From assembly GCA_028284005.1 (NCBI GenBank), contig JANQSO010000010.1:51836-115835 (forward strand): a stretch of 64,000 nt of DNA. The letters run 5' to 3'. Below, piece by piece: positions 1-9,758 of this stretch. The translations under genes and the position numbers were made by a program. The notes under the pieces are model-generated. The model was not told the DNA's origin. It ran no database searches and saw nothing but the letters and a program-made list of their open reading frames with translations. Position 1 is the first letter of the stretch. Every line of letters begins with the position of its first letter. This stretch comes from Flavobacteriaceae bacterium (lineage in GTDB: Bacteria; Bacteroidota; Bacteroidia; Flavobacteriales; Flavobacteriaceae).

Positions 1-2
1 AT

Positions 3-686
3 AAAACATATCTCTTAACCGAAATGCCTTATATCTTATTGAACAGGCCCAAAATGGGATACGATGAATGCAATTTTGACTACAGTGAAATTCCTTTTAT
101 TAGTACCGGACTAAGAACCAAAAAAGAGATACTTCCGTCCCTTAAAGACTATGTAACGGAGGACATTGAGTCCCCTAAGTTCTTTTTTATAGAGATCTTC
201 AACCCTAAACACATCAATGGGGACACTTCTGTTGAAAATGCAGTACAGGTAAAAAGAGATATGTATATAAACGATCTTAAAAAGGCCAATACTACATTAA
301 TGGATGCAATTGATGTCATTATAGAAAATGACCCTAATGCACTTATCATGATCATGGCGGACCATGGAGGTTATGTTGGGATGGAGTATTTACAACAGGG
401 AGGTGTAAAAACACAGGACCGCGATCTTGTATATTCTATTTTCAGCAGTGCACTTTCCATTCGTTGGCCCGATGGAGTATTACCGGAAAAGAAAACAGAA
501 TTTAGGTCGGCAGTAAATATATTTAGAATTTTATTTTCATATTTGAGTGAAGACCCTTCATATACAGAGAATTTACAGGATGACGGGAGCTATATCATTA
601 CCACTGAAGGCGCTCCAAGAGGTGTTTACAAATATATTGATGACAGTGGAAAAGTCGTTTTTGAAAAAATAAAACTGTTTGACTAA
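3..686 (+). CDS. Sulfatase-like (alkaline phosphatase superfamily) protein, 3' part only
   Basis: The reading frame is open to the left edge of the window, so the start of this gene lies outside and only about 228 C-terminal residues are visible. The segment FFFIEIFNP followed about 60 residues later by IMADHGGYVG resembles the metal-binding Asp-His of sulfatase and phosphoethanolamine-transferase folds (alkaline phosphatase superfamily). The nucleophile region is not visible, so substrate cannot be judged. Its 3' end overlaps the convergent glycosyltransferase by 4 bases. The neighbourhood suggests a role in modifying a surface glycan or lipid, which is inference. Confidence 0.6.
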   Translation, partial: KTYLLTEMPYILLNRPKMGYDECNFDYSEIPFISTGLRTKKEILPSLKDYVTEDIESPKFFFIEIFNPKHINGDTSVENAVQVKRDMYINDLKKANTTLMDAIDVIIENDPNALIMIMADHGGYVGMEYLQQGGVKTQDRDLVYSIFSSALSIRWPDGVLPEKKTEFRSAVNIFRILFSYLSEDPSYTENLQDDGSYIITTEGAPRGVYKYIDDSGKVVFEKIKLFD

Positions 687-1834
687 TTAGTGTTCTTTAG
701 GCCAAGGATACTAAAAAACAGGCTAAACAAGATAATTTGTACACCCAATAACATACTTGTAACAGCAGGAATTACCATTCGCAATGTATTTGAATTTGTA
801 ATATCTCCAAAGCTAAGTTCCTGCCAGTAACTGTAGGCCAGAACACTTAGTACAATTCCAACGATTACAAATAAGGCCCCTACAATTAATCCTCTTTCCA
901 GGTTTATGAATTTGAATTGGCGGTCATAGTGCTTTGACTTTGGCAGCAGGCCGTTTTCAACCGTAAATACCTTGGTGAGACCGTAGAATAGTATGAACTG
1001 GAATCCAATTAGTAAACATCCCGATGTGAACAGTAACGTATGTACATCAAAAGTTATATTACTAATGGTCACCGGATTGTAGATCAAAATTCCCGAAGTG
1101 ATACCGCCAAAGAGCATCAATAACATACCCGGAATAAAGAATAACCATTTAGGGCTGTACAATAACAGGAACCGTAAATGGCGCCATCCATCACTCCACG
1201 TATTCAGATGCGGAGGCCGGGTTCTTCCGTCCGGAGAAAGGATTGTAGGTACCTCTGTGATTTTAAGGTCGTATAAACTCGCTTTTACGATCATTTCACT
1301 GGCAAATTCCATTCCTGTGGTCTTGAGGTCCATTTTGTAAAAGGCCTCTTTACTGAATCCCCGTAAACCACAATGAAAATCACCAATTTTAGAATTAAAG
1401 AACAATCTGCCAATAAACGACAGTACCGGATTACCCAAATACTTATGTAAAAAAGGCATTGCGCCTTTCTTTATTCCTCCCTTAAAACGATTACCCATCA
1501 CCAGGTCGTAGCCTTCCCTCAATTTTTCCAGATAGGGCATCATATTACTAAAATCGTAACTATCATCGGCATCTCCCATCATAACATATTTTCCTTCAGC
1601 AGCAGTAATACCCCCAATAAGGGCATTTCCGTAGCCTTTATCTGTTACATTGACAACACGGGCTTTCAGGCTTTTGGCGATCTCCTGAGATCCGTCCGTA
1701 CTTCCATTGTCAGCAATAACCACCTCTCCCGCAACACCTTCCCTTTCAAAAAAGGCCTGTGCCTTTTTGATACATACGGCAAGCGTTTCAGCTTCATTTA
1801 AACAAGGCATTACAACAGTTAGCTCAGGATTCAT
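683..1834 (-). CDS. Family 2 glycosyltransferase with C-terminal membrane domain (DPM1/GtrB-like)
   Basis: The first 230 or so residues are a GT-A type family 2 glycosyltransferase, starting with LTVVMPCLNEAETL and carrying the acidic nucleotide-sugar/metal motif GDADDSYDF near residue 87. The C-terminal 150 residues contain about four hydrophobic segments, typical of polyprenyl-phosphate glycosyltransferases of the dolichol-phosphate mannose synthase/GtrB type, which load a sugar on a lipid carrier at the cytoplasmic membrane. It overlaps the upstream membrane protein gene by 11 bases, so the two are probably cotranscribed and may supply lipid-linked sugar to that protein. Sugar specificity cannot be read from the sequence. 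Confidence 0.8.
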   Translation of the reverse strand: MNPELTVVMPCLNEAETLAVCIKKAQAFFEREGVAGEVVIADNGSTDGSQEIAKSLKARVVNVTDKGYGNALIGGITAAEGKYVMMGDADDSYDFSNMMPYLEKLREGYDLVMGNRFKGGIKKGAMPFLHKYLGNPVLSFIGRLFFNSKIGDFHCGLRGFSKEAFYKMDLKTTGMEFASEMIVKASLYDLKITEVPTILSPDGRTRPPHLNTWSDGWRHLRFLLLYSPKWLFFIPGMLLMLFGGITSGILIYNPVTISNITFDVHTLLFTSGCLLIGFQFILFYGLTKVFTVENGLLPKSKHYDRQFKFINLERGLIVGALFVIVGIVLSVLAYSYWQELSFGDITNSNTLRMVIPAVTSMLLGVQIILFSLFFSILGLKNTN

Positions 1835-3119
1835 GTTCAGGAAGAATTTTTTTCAAAAGTATGATTATTATTAAGAGTCCTAAGAAATAATTATAAAATA
1901 AATATCGCATAATAGAATGTGATGCAATACCAACAACCATTGCATTGGACAAAATAAGTAAGGTAGCAAAGAAAATGAACGAACTTTTAGGCCGAAATCT
2001 TTTTATGGTTCTCCAAAAAGATACAATGGCAAGAACGATCACAAAAAAGAGTATAAAAACAGATTTAAACCCATGAATGATCCCGGTTAGATAAATAGCA
2101 CTCCACTCTTTAAAGTTTTCGGAAATCAGGACAGGAAACATTTTTTTACAGGCTTCTTCAATTTTAAAAGAATCCATGGGAGGTATAACTCCAATGTCCC
2201 TATAATAGGCTTTACCGTAATCATGTATATTCTGGTTACAGATCTTAGGAAAATTGTTGTGGAACACCTTATACTTTGCCTTATAGCTGCTTTTAATTTT
2301 AGAGCTCAGCAAACCCATACTATCAATGCGATGATGGGATAGTAGAAAGATATTCCGGTGATCCTTATTTTCAATATGGTTTGCATTTTCTTTTTCAGAA
2401 ACAAAAAGAGACAGTGTGATCGCATTTACATAACTATAAGGGGTAGTTTCAAAAAAACCATAGAAGACCTTTCGGTAGGTGCGATCCAAAGTCCCTGTAA
2501 TAACCGGTAAAAGCAAGAATACTATCAGGTATAATACATATTTTCTTTTTAATACATCTCGCTTCATTTTTAGCAGATACAGTAAGGCAACGATAGGGGC
2601 AGCCACTATAAATTGGCCACGGGTGAGTACCAATACTATAAACGCGATACATAAGTGAAATATCTTACGGTCTTGATCTCTGTAAATAAAATCAATAGTA
2701 AATGAAATGAATAACAAATAAAGAGGATATGCAATTCCTTCTGAAGTAAGGTTTAAGGCAACCTCTATAGGGTAAAAATAAGGAAAAAGCAGAACGCCTA
2801 TTAAAATTGCCCTGAAGAAGGCCGAAAGTTTAAAGAAGCTGCTGCAATTTTTAAACAATATATAAATTGCTGTAAAACCGAATAGCAGGTGTCCGGCTAC
2901 TGCCGCAATGCCTAAGTTGCTTCCAAATACATATTGCAAGCTTCGCAAGTAAATGATATAGCCCGGAAAGCGGGAAATATCTGCTCTTAAATAACTATAG
3001 GTATCCGGTGAATAGAGAGGTGACTGTATGATAAAAAAAAGGAAAGATCCCAGAAATACTAAAAACAATACCCAATTTTCTAATGTGTTTTTTTTATGCA
3101 ATGACAAAGGCCCACTCAA
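1824..3119 (-). CDS. Polytopic membrane protein, possible GT-C type glycosyltransferase
   Basis: A 431-residue protein with roughly ten hydrophobic segments and no recognised soluble domain. An early extracytoplasmic loop contains SPDTYSYL, which resembles the acidic loop-1 motif of GT-C glycosyltransferases using polyprenyl-phosphate sugars; this is a weak similarity by eye. The 11-base overlap with the downstream lipid-carrier-type glycosyltransferase favours a two-gene unit, one gene charging the carrier and the other transferring the sugar across the membrane. A polymerase or other transporter-like role is equally possible. It is divergent from the GNAT/FemAB-like gene. Confidence 0.5.
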   Translation of the reverse strand: MSGPLSLHKKNTLENWVLFLVFLGSFLFFIIQSPLYSPDTYSYLRADISRFPGYIIYLRSLQYVFGSNLGIAAVAGHLLFGFTAIYILFKNCSSFFKLSAFFRAILIGVLLFPYFYPIEVALNLTSEGIAYPLYLLFISFTIDFIYRDQDRKIFHLCIAFIVLVLTRGQFIVAAPIVALLYLLKMKRDVLKRKYVLYLIVFLLLPVITGTLDRTYRKVFYGFFETTPYSYVNAITLSLFVSEKENANHIENKDHRNIFLLSHHRIDSMGLLSSKIKSSYKAKYKVFHNNFPKICNQNIHDYGKAYYRDIGVIPPMDSFKIEEACKKMFPVLISENFKEWSAIYLTGIIHGFKSVFILFFVIVLAIVSFWRTIKRFRPKSSFIFFATLLILSNAMVVGIASHSIMRYLFYNYFLGLLIIIILLKKILPEHES

Positions 3120-3155
3120 TTTAGATAGTTTTTATACGTTATAGTATTCCAGATA

Positions 3156-3183
3156 AATGTAAAAATAATTTTAGTTTTACATT
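3156..3183. repeat. Inverted repeat in divergent intergenic region
   Basis: Perfect 9-base arms AATGTAAAA and TTTTACATT are separated by 10 bases, between the divergent starts at 3119 (minus) and 3205 (plus). The position suits an operator or a 5'-leader hairpin for the plus-strand gene. No function is shown by sequence alone. Confidence 0.5.
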
Positions 3184-3204
3184 CAATAACCAACAACTGT
3201 TTTT

Positions 3205-4206
3205 TTGAAAAGCACCATCACCAAAAATATACCTGTTTACCGGGTTAAAAAATATGCTGCACAGGATAAAACTGCCTGGGATAATTTTATAGCTCAGGCG
3301 AAGAACGCTACATTTTTGTTTAAGCGTGATTTTATGGAGTATCATAACGATCGATTTGAAGATCATTCGTTGATGGTCTTGAAGGAAGAAAAACTCGTAG
3401 CTGTACTTCCTGCAAACAAAAAGGGTGACATTCTTTATTCGCACCAGGGACTTACTTATGGTGGTTTGGTATTGCCAAAAAAAATAAAATTGAACGAAAC
3501 ACTTCAGGTTTTCAAAGCACTGTTGTTCTTTTTGAATTCTGAAAAGATTACAACACTTCAATTAAAAGCTATCCCGAAGATTTACAACTTGCAGCCGGCT
3601 GATGAAATAGACTATCTGTTGTTTTTAACTGAAGCAAAGCGTATACGGGTGGATGTTTCAAGTACAATAGACCTAAACAACCCTTTGAAGATACAGCCCA
3701 ACAGGACCGAAGGTGTTAAAAAGGCAGAGAAAAACAACCTGACAATTGAAGAGAACCTAAACTTTCAGTCTTTTTGGGATGAGATATTGATTCCAAACCT
3801 ACAACAAAGGCATAATGCTTTACCTGTACATTCGGTAGAAGAGATAAAACAATTGGCATTTAAGTTCCCAAAACATATAAGTCAGTTTAATGTATTGAAA
3901 GATACTAAGATAGTTGCAGGAGCTACTATTTTTGAAACAAAACAAGTGGCACACGTACAGTACATCTCTGCAAATGAGGATAAGCAACAATTGGGAAGTT
4001 TGGATTATCTTTTTCATGAATTAATTACGGTGCGGTATAAACATAAAAGATATTTTGACTTCGGAGTGTCTAATTTAAATCAGGGTAAAAACATAAACGA
4101 AGGATTGTTATACTGGAAAGAATGTTTTGGAGCACGGAGTATCGTACATGAATTCTACGAAATAAATACATCCTATTTTTCTAAACTTGAAGCTGTCCTT
4201 ATATGA
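3205..4206 (+). CDS. GNAT/FemAB-like acyltransferase
   Basis: A 333-residue soluble protein that looks like the two-lobed GNAT/FemAB-like fold: an N-terminal lobe with a VAVLPAN strand and [11 protein letters not shown], and a C-terminal lobe with [11 protein letters not shown]. The start is the TTG at 3205, because no ATG lies close upstream. Its stop overlaps the start of the DegT aminotransferase by 4 bases, strong evidence of translational coupling. Genes of this kind often sit beside fdtA/fdtB-type genes, so it may N-acylate the amino sugar made by the next enzyme. That assignment is inference from context. Confidence 0.6.
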   Translation: MKSTITKNIPVYRVKKYAAQDKTAWDNFIAQAKNATFLFKRDFMEYHNDRFEDHSLMVLKEEKLVAVLPANKKGDILYSHQGLTYGGLVLPKKIKLNETLQVFKALLFFLNSEKITTLQLKAIPKIYNLQPADEIDYLLFLTEAKRIRVDVSSTIDLNNPLKIQPNRTEGVKKAEKNNLTIEENLNFQSFWDEILIPNLQQRHNALPVHSVEEIKQLAFKFPKHISQFNVLKDTKIVAGATIFETKQVAHVQYISANEDKQQLGSLDYLFHELITVRYKHKRYFDFGVSNLNQGKNINEGLLYWKECFGARSIVHEFYEINTSYFSKLEAVLI

Positions 4207-5303
4207 TCCCTTTTTTAGATTTACATAAGATCAATCAACGATTCGAAAAGCAATTCAAAGAACGATTTCAAGCCTTTCTGGACTCAGGGTATTATATTCT
4301 GGGTGATCAGGTTGCTGCTTTCGAAAATGATTTTGCAAACTATTGTGGTGTCAGGCACTGTATTGGGGTAGGAAATGGATTAGACGCTTTGCGCCTTATT
4401 TTGGAAGGCTATAAAATTTTGGGTAAATTAAAGGAAGGAGATGAGGTATTGGTTGCTTCAAATACATATATCGCAACTATTTTGGCAATCAAGCAGGCTC
4501 ATTTAAGACCGGTTCTGGTAGAAGCGGAAACCACAAGCTTCAATTTTAATTTAAAAAATTTAACCGAAAGTATTTCTGAAAGAACAAAGGCGATTATGCC
4601 GGTACATTTATATGGCCAGCTTTCTCCTATGGAAGCGATTAACAAAATTGCAAAGCAGCATGATTTATTGGTTATCGAGGATGCGGCACAGGCCCATGGT
4701 GCTAAAAATGATGAAGGAATATATGCCGGTAATTTAGGGAATGCTGCAGGATTCAGTTTTTATCCTACCAAGAACCTGGGAGCACTTGGTGATGGAGGTG
4801 CTGTAACAACAAATGATGATGCATTAGCGCTTCAGATAAGAAAACTTAGGAATTATGGGACTTCTTCGAAATATGTAAATGACATTCTGGGCTTTAATTC
4901 CAGATTAGATGAGTTGCAAGCTACCTTTCTAAGTACCAAGCTGCCATTGCTAGACAAAGACAATGAAGTTCGCCGCAATATTGCCAAACGATATATTTCA
5001 GAGATAAATAATGATAAACTGGTACTTCCCGGATTTAGTGGAGCAAAAGACCATGTTTTTCACCTTTTTGTGGTACAGGTACAAAACAGAACAGATTTTA
5101 TAGACTATTTGAAAGAGAAGGGTATAGGCAGCCTGATACATTATCCCATAGCACCACACAAGCAAGAGGCACTTCCCGACTATAAAGATATGAACTTCCC
5201 TGTTTCCGAAAAAATTCACCGTGAAGTGGTAAGCATTCCCATGAGTCCGGTTTTAAGTAGTGAAGAAGTAAGTACAATCATTTCAGTTTTAAATTCGTAT
5301 TAA
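4203..5303 (+). CDS. DegT/DnrJ/EryC1/StrS sugar aminotransferase (FdtB-like)
   Basis: A 366-residue PLP-dependent aminotransferase of the DegT family that converts a nucleotide-linked keto-sugar to an amino sugar. The Schiff-base lysine is K190 in [14 protein letters not shown], and the cofactor-binding [11 protein letters not shown] has D160. Length is normal for the family. It overlaps the acyltransferase gene by 4 bases, and the flippase gene begins directly after its stop. A FdtA-type 3,4-ketoisomerase lies about 4.4 kb downstream (9739-10164), so the likely product is a dTDP-3-amino-3,6-dideoxyhexose. Whether that is the galacto (Fuc3N) or gluco (Qui3N) isomer cannot be decided here. Confidence 0.82.
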   Translation: MIPFLDLHKINQRFEKQFKERFQAFLDSGYYILGDQVAAFENDFANYCGVRHCIGVGNGLDALRLILEGYKILGKLKEGDEVLVASNTYIATILAIKQAHLRPVLVEAETTSFNFNLKNLTESISERTKAIMPVHLYGQLSPMEAINKIAKQHDLLVIEDAAQAHGAKNDEGIYAGNLGNAAGFSFYPTKNLGALGDGGAVTTNDDALALQIRKLRNYGTSSKYVNDILGFNSRLDELQATFLSTKLPLLDKDNEVRRNIAKRYISEINNDKLVLPGFSGAKDHVFHLFVVQVQNRTDFIDYLKEKGIGSLIHYPIAPHKQEALPDYKDMNFPVSEKIHREVVSIPMSPVLSSEEVSTIISVLNSY

Positions 5304-6599
5304 TTGAAAGTACCGGAATTTATACGCGCTAATCTATTGTTAAAGATGACCTCTTTAAATGCGGTAGTGATTAGCATTAGACTGGTAATTGGCTTATTTA
5401 TTCAGCGTTTACTGGCAGAGATGTTAGGTGAAGCGGGGTATGCTAAAATAGGGCAGTTACGCAGCCTTACACAAATGCTCACCTCTTTGACCTCTTTAGG
5501 GATATTCAATGGAGTTGTAAAATATGTAGCAGAGTATAAAGAAGACCAAGGACAACTTCAAAAATTATTTTCCACGGCATTTGTATTTGTAGCAATTGGA
5601 TCTATCTCTTCCGGCCTTATCCTTTTTTTTGGAGCCTCCTACATTAGTGAATATCTATTTACAACTTCAGATTTTGCTTATATCATTAAACTGTTAGCGG
5701 TTATAGTTCCTCTAATAGCCATGCAACGTATTTTTAACGGGGTTGTAAACGGCCTTTCAAAGTATAAAAAGTTCGCCAAGATCGAACTCATTGCTTATTT
5801 GCTAAGTGCAGCGACAACAGTTGTGTTATTATACAAGCATAATATTGACGGGGCATTGATAGCAATAGCCATTACTCCGGCCATCCAATTCTCTGTCCTG
5901 CTCTTTATTTTCGTTAAAGTTCTAAAAGAATATGTTAAGTTTAAAAAACTGTCTTTTAAAGCACCCATGGCCAAAGAATTATTGGCTTTTTCATTGATGT
6001 CTTTCGTTTCTACCATTCTTTTGGGGTATGTTGAGATCGATATCCGGAATATGATTACCGGGCGTATGACCGAGGCCGATTCCGGTATCTGGACAGCTAT
6101 GACAACACTTTCAAAGAATTATATGGTTTTTTCGGGGGCAATTTTCACTTTATACGTAATTCCAAAATTCGCAAGCATTCATACGCGATCAGGTTTTCAA
6201 AAAGAGGTATTATCCATCTATAAGACATTGTTGCCTCTTTTTGGCGTGGGGATGATCTTAGTGTTCTTTCTTCGGCATATAGTTATAGATATTATTTACC
6301 CGGGCTTTACAGAGATGGCCCCTCTTTTTAAGTGGCAGTTATTGGGGGATTTTGTTAGGCTGGCGTCATTGGTATTGGCACATCAGTTCTTAGCAAAGAA
6401 AATGGTACGTAATTTCATTTTTTCTGAAATCTTGTCACTTGCATTGTTTTATGGATTTGCATATTATTTCACAGAATTTTATGGAGTGGAAGGGGTTGTA
6501 ATTGCACATTTTATAAGGTATGTGATTTATTTTGTGGTGGTATTTTTCCTAGTGTGGAGATATTTTAAAAAGACCGAAAAGATTCAGGGTGATGCATAG
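5304..6599 (+). CDS. Wzx-type polysaccharide flippase (MATE/MOP superfamily)
   Basis: A 431-residue integral membrane protein with about 12 hydrophobic helices and the N-terminal pattern of O-antigen translocases (LLKMTSLNAVVISIRLVIG, then FIQRLLAEMLGEAGYAKIGQ). Members flip polyprenyl-diphosphate-linked repeat units to the periplasmic face for polymerisation. The start is TTG at 5304, immediately after the aminotransferase stop, so acyltransferase, aminotransferase and flippase form one tight operon. This is the best evidence that the region makes a Wzx-dependent surface polysaccharide. Confidence 0.85.
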   Translation: MKVPEFIRANLLLKMTSLNAVVISIRLVIGLFIQRLLAEMLGEAGYAKIGQLRSLTQMLTSLTSLGIFNGVVKYVAEYKEDQGQLQKLFSTAFVFVAIGSISSGLILFFGASYISEYLFTTSDFAYIIKLLAVIVPLIAMQRIFNGVVNGLSKYKKFAKIELIAYLLSAATTVVLLYKHNIDGALIAIAITPAIQFSVLLFIFVKVLKEYVKFKKLSFKAPMAKELLAFSLMSFVSTILLGYVEIDIRNMITGRMTEADSGIWTAMTTLSKNYMVFSGAIFTLYVIPKFASIHTRSGFQKEVLSIYKTLLPLFGVGMILVFFLRHIVIDIIYPGFTEMAPLFKWQLLGDFVRLASLVLAHQFLAKKMVRNFIFSEILSLALFYGFAYYFTEFYGVEGVVIAHFIRYVIYFVVVFFLVWRYFKKTEKIQGDA

Positions 6600-6619
6600 T
6601 ATTTCAATAAATAGAGTTG

Positions 6620-6627
6620 TAAATTTG
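6620..6627 (+). promoter_or_regulatory. Putative -7 element TAAATTTG
   Basis: TAAATTTG matches the Bacteroidota -7 consensus TAnnTTTG and ends 7 bases before the start codon at 6635. A transcript from it would be leaderless or nearly so. No clear -33 TTG is visible at the expected spacing. Confidence 0.4.
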
Positions 6628-6634
6628 TGCTTCT

Positions 6635-7468
6635 ATGGCTACTGAGATATGTCACTTGTATTTGGATGGAGCATCTTATGATTTTAAGGTGGAAGGAGAT
6701 TTTTTTTGGGGAGAAGAAGAGCTTCTCTATAAAGAAAAGGATAGCGTTATTTCCAAAACTTCCTGGAGCCATCTGGGATTTGGTGTTGTCGATGCATTTG
6801 AAGGGAATGAATTTGAGGACCTAAGGGCCTCTATTGAAAAGAATATTATCCGGGCTTTTGAAGCAAATAATATTCCATATGATAAGGATACTTTCAAACT
6901 GGGTGATTATCACAAAGTGGTAACTAATGATGAAATGCACCTTCAGGTTATTGATATTACACGAAACCTGACAAATGAAGATTTCGATTTTGATATTGAT
7001 AAACTTACGGACCGTTTTGGAAAAATTCTTGGTTACCCGCTTACTTCCTGGGTAGAAGAATTACAGAAATCCCATATTCAAATAAGAATCAACAGACCCA
7101 GCTCTTTGGATATCAACCCGCCACATAGGGATGGATATTTAAGTTATTGGGAAGATGTAATAAATGTCTGGATTCCCATTGAAGGTTGTAATGAACATAC
7201 ATCCTTACCGGTTTTTCCCGGAAGCCATTTAATTCCGGAGAATGAAATTTTACGGACCGGAAGCAAAGGAGCTACTATCAACGGGAATACATATTTTGTT
7301 CCCTGTATCCTTAAAACCAAAGAAGGGGATCTGCAAATGATACGCCCTAATCCTAAAGAGGGTGAGGCGTTGTTATTCTCTCCTTTTATAATCCATGGAG
7401 CAGCGGTAAATAGAAGTGAGTCCACCAGGGTTTCAATTGAACTTCGGCTTCCAAAAGTAAAAAGTTAA
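6635..7468 (+). CDS. Phytanoyl-CoA dioxygenase-like Fe(II)/2-oxoglutarate oxygenase
   Basis: A 277-residue soluble protein with the facial triad of Fe(II)/2-oxoglutarate dioxygenases: H164 and D166 in PPHRDGY, distal H254 in FIIHGAAVN, and R265 eleven residues later as the likely 2-oxoglutarate-binding arginine. The arrangement resembles the PhyH family. It probably hydroxylates a small molecule or a sugar/lipid precursor, but the substrate is unknown. Downstream of the flippase on the same strand and inside the polysaccharide locus, it may modify a glycan building block. Its 3' end overlaps the convergent glycosyltransferase by 4 bases. Confidence 0.7.
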   Translation: MATEICHLYLDGASYDFKVEGDFFWGEEELLYKEKDSVISKTSWSHLGFGVVDAFEGNEFEDLRASIEKNIIRAFEANNIPYDKDTFKLGDYHKVVTNDEMHLQVIDITRNLTNEDFDFDIDKLTDRFGKILGYPLTSWVEELQKSHIQIRINRPSSLDINPPHRDGYLSYWEDVINVWIPIEGCNEHTSLPVFPGSHLIPENEILRTGSKGATINGNTYFVPCILKTKEGDLQMIRPNPKEGEALLFSPFIIHGAAVNRSESTRVSIELRLPKVKS

Positions 7469-8607
7469 AAGGCAGCCTTCCATTTCTCAAGATATAAGGA
7501 TGCGGAAGCAACATGATCATGTTCCTCTTCAACAAATTTTCGTGCGTTTTGAGAGATCTCTACTATTTTTTCGGGATGTTTAATGAGCCACTCTAATTTT
7601 TCAGCAATTAGAACGGGGTCCGGAAGCGCATTAATGGCAACAGTATCTTCTTTTAAGTTATAGTAGTCCAGCCATTCCTTTTCGGCTCCTGTAAAGACTA
7701 CTTTTCCTTTTGCCATGGCCTCCAAAGCATTAAAACCCTGGTCGTAGGCAAAGACCTGGTCCAATAGGATATGGGCATTATCAAATAAGGTAATGTATTC
7801 TGCATAAGGAACACTTCTTACTGTGATGACCTCGATTTTATCGGGGTATTTTTCAGAAATAATTCTTAAAGCATCTTCAAAGAGGTCGTTTCCTTTCTTG
7901 TAATAGTTGTTGTCATTGATTCCGTGAAAGATCACGATCTTTCCATCGGTCTTTTGTGGTATATACTTTATCTGATTGGTATTAATAGGGTTGGGAACCA
8001 TACCCAGATACTTTTCATTTTCTGTCAAAGGAATATGATAATCCAGATCTGAAGCGATTACCCCTTTTATATTTTTGTAAATAAACTGGTGCAACGCAAC
8101 AAAATCCTTAGTGAGGTACTGCGTAACATGTAGAAACTGTTGAGCGGTTCCTTTTTTTTGTAAATATGGAGTAACGATCGAATAACTAAACTTTCCGTCC
8201 ATTGCATATTTAACACTTGGATAATCCGTTCCACAGGACAGGAGAAATACGTTCTTATTGTTTTCAAAGATATATTTTAAAAGCTCTTTTTCAATTTTAG
8301 GTACTGTAGTGAACGAATTTTCGTTTATGAGTTGTACTATATCGTTGTTTTTGAAAAGATCCTGATGCTTGTAAAATTGTTTTTTGATATGAAGTGAAGT
8401 AAGATCGATCTTGAATAGTTTATAGATAACCTTTTTTATGAAAAGAGGAAAGCCTTTGGAGTAATTTCGGATAAAATTGACATCGACCGTTCTTTTTTTA
8501 AAACCATCCCCAAAGCCTATTACCGTTACATCGTGTCCTAAAGTAGTCAATCCTTCTTTTAAAGTATAATGAGAAGAATTATATTCGCCTATCAATAGTA
8601 TTTTCAT
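7465..8607 (-). CDS. GT-B glycosyltransferase (GT4-like)
   Basis: A 380-residue protein with GT-B architecture: an N-terminal Rossmann start MKILLIGEYNSSHYTLKEGL and a C-terminal domain with VIFHGINDNN, VPYAEYITLFDNAHILLDQ and FNALEAMAKGKVVFTG. The last segment is the usual E-x7-E-like donor-binding region of GT4 enzymes, here FNALEAMAKG. No signal peptide or membrane segment is visible, so it probably acts on the cytoplasmic side on a lipid-linked acceptor. It has its own well-formed promoter, read into the gap before the divergent glycosyltransferase at 8646. Confidence 0.75.
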   Translation of the reverse strand: MKILLIGEYNSSHYTLKEGLTTLGHDVTVIGFGDGFKKRTVDVNFIRNYSKGFPLFIKKVIYKLFKIDLTSLHIKKQFYKHQDLFKNNDIVQLINENSFTTVPKIEKELLKYIFENNKNVFLLSCGTDYPSVKYAMDGKFSYSIVTPYLQKKGTAQQFLHVTQYLTKDFVALHQFIYKNIKGVIASDLDYHIPLTENEKYLGMVPNPINTNQIKYIPQKTDGKIVIFHGINDNNYYKKGNDLFEDALRIISEKYPDKIEVITVRSVPYAEYITLFDNAHILLDQVFAYDQGFNALEAMAKGKVVFTGAEKEWLDYYNLKEDTVAINALPDPVLIAEKLEWLIKHPEKIVEISQNARKFVEEEHDHVASASLYLEKWKAAF

Positions 8608-8623
8608 GGAGTTATCTTAACTT

Positions 8624-8651
8624 CAAATTTAAATGAATCATCAGAGTGCAA
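8624..8651 (-). promoter_or_regulatory. Bacteroidota promoter for the minus-strand glycosyltransferase
   Basis: Read on the minus strand, a TTG (complement of 8649-8651) is followed after 17 bases by TAAATTTG (complement of 8624-8631). This fits the TTG-N17..23-TAnnTTTG pattern of Flavobacteriaceae. It lies 16 bases before the start codon at 8607, so the 5' leader would be only about 10 bases. It overlaps the first codons of the divergent gene. Confidence 0.55.
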
Positions 8652-9758
8652 AATAAGCATAAAAAAATTTGTATAGTCACCATTTCACTCGGAAAAGGAG
8701 GTGCGGAAAGATCCTGTGCAATGTTATCGCGGATGCTTTCTCAGCAAGGGCACGATGTTCATATTGCGCTATTGACAGATGAGATAGATTACCCGTATGT
8801 GGGCACCCTCTTCAATCTGGGTGTATTCAAAAAAAAGCAGGATGACCTTTTAAGTCGTTTCAAAAGGCTTAAAATGTTTCGTAAATACCTTAAACAATAT
8901 CGTTTTGATGTTATTATCGACCACCGCACCAAAAATAAGTATAGTAAAGAAATGTTCTATGACAGGTATGTGTACAGAGGGTTTAAAAGGATTTTTGTAG
9001 TGCATAGCTCACATCAGGAATTATATCTTACCGAAAAGCCCGAAAAGTTTAAAAAGGCTTATAATAAGAATCTTTTCAATGTAGGGGTGTCAAAATACAT
9101 TACCGAAAAGATCTTAAAAGAAAGAGGCATCAAAAACTGCTATACTATATATAATAGCTATGACCCTGATTGGAATGAGAACGATTTGGCAGTTCCTTCT
9201 GAATTGGAAAATAAGAAGTACATGCTTTTTTATGGCAGGATTGAGGACGATGTAAAGGACCTTACTTTTTTGATACATTCCTTTACGGCATCAAAGGTAT
9301 GGGAGCAGGGTTTTAATCTGGTGATCATGGGAGAGGGGAATGATAAAGAAAAATTACAGGCGCTCGCTAAAAGTCAAAACAGTGCTTCTCACATACTATT
9401 CCTGCCGTATACCAAAAACCCGTTTCCATATATTGCCAATGCATCTTTTGTGGCATTAACCAGTAAGTTTGAAGGATTTCCAATGGTATTGGCGGAAGCA
9501 CTTTCGTTGGGTGTGCCTGTTGTGTCTTTGGATATAGTGTCGGGCCCTTCAGAAATAATAAAACACGAAGAAAATGGTTTGTTAGTTTCAAAAAGAAGCA
9601 TACCTTTATTTGCCGAAGCGATCAACAGAATGTGCGTGGACCAGGAATTAAACCTACGTTGTCGAAGCAATGCAAAAGCTTCGGTACGACAATTTTCAAT
9701 GAAAGAAATATCAAACCAATGGAATCAAATACTGCAAGATGAGTTACGACAGAGTTGA
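8646..9758 (+). CDS. Glycosyltransferase family 4
   Basis: A 370-residue GT-B glycosyltransferase. The N-terminus VTISLGKGGAERSCAML carries the GGAE motif of family 4 acceptor domains. The C-terminal donor domain has LFYGRIEDDVKDL, NLVIMGEGNDKEKL and the E-x7-E segment EGFPMVLAEALSLGVPVVS. The start is the GTG at 8646; no better start lies upstream in frame. It overlaps the FdtA-like gene by 20 bases, so the two are cotranscribed. It likely adds one sugar to the lipid-linked repeat unit at the inner face of the membrane. Confidence 0.85.
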   Translation: MQNKHKKICIVTISLGKGGAERSCAMLSRMLSQQGHDVHIALLTDEIDYPYVGTLFNLGVFKKKQDDLLSRFKRLKMFRKYLKQYRFDVIIDHRTKNKYSKEMFYDRYVYRGFKRIFVVHSSHQELYLTEKPEKFKKAYNKNLFNVGVSKYITEKILKERGIKNCYTIYNSYDPDWNENDLAVPSELENKKYMLFYGRIEDDVKDLTFLIHSFTASKVWEQGFNLVIMGEGNDKEKLQALAKSQNSASHILFLPYTKNPFPYIANASFVALTSKFEGFPMVLAEALSLGVPVVSLDIVSGPSEIIKHEENGLLVSKRSIPLFAEAINRMCVDQELNLRCRSNAKASVRQFSMKEISNQWNQILQDELRQS

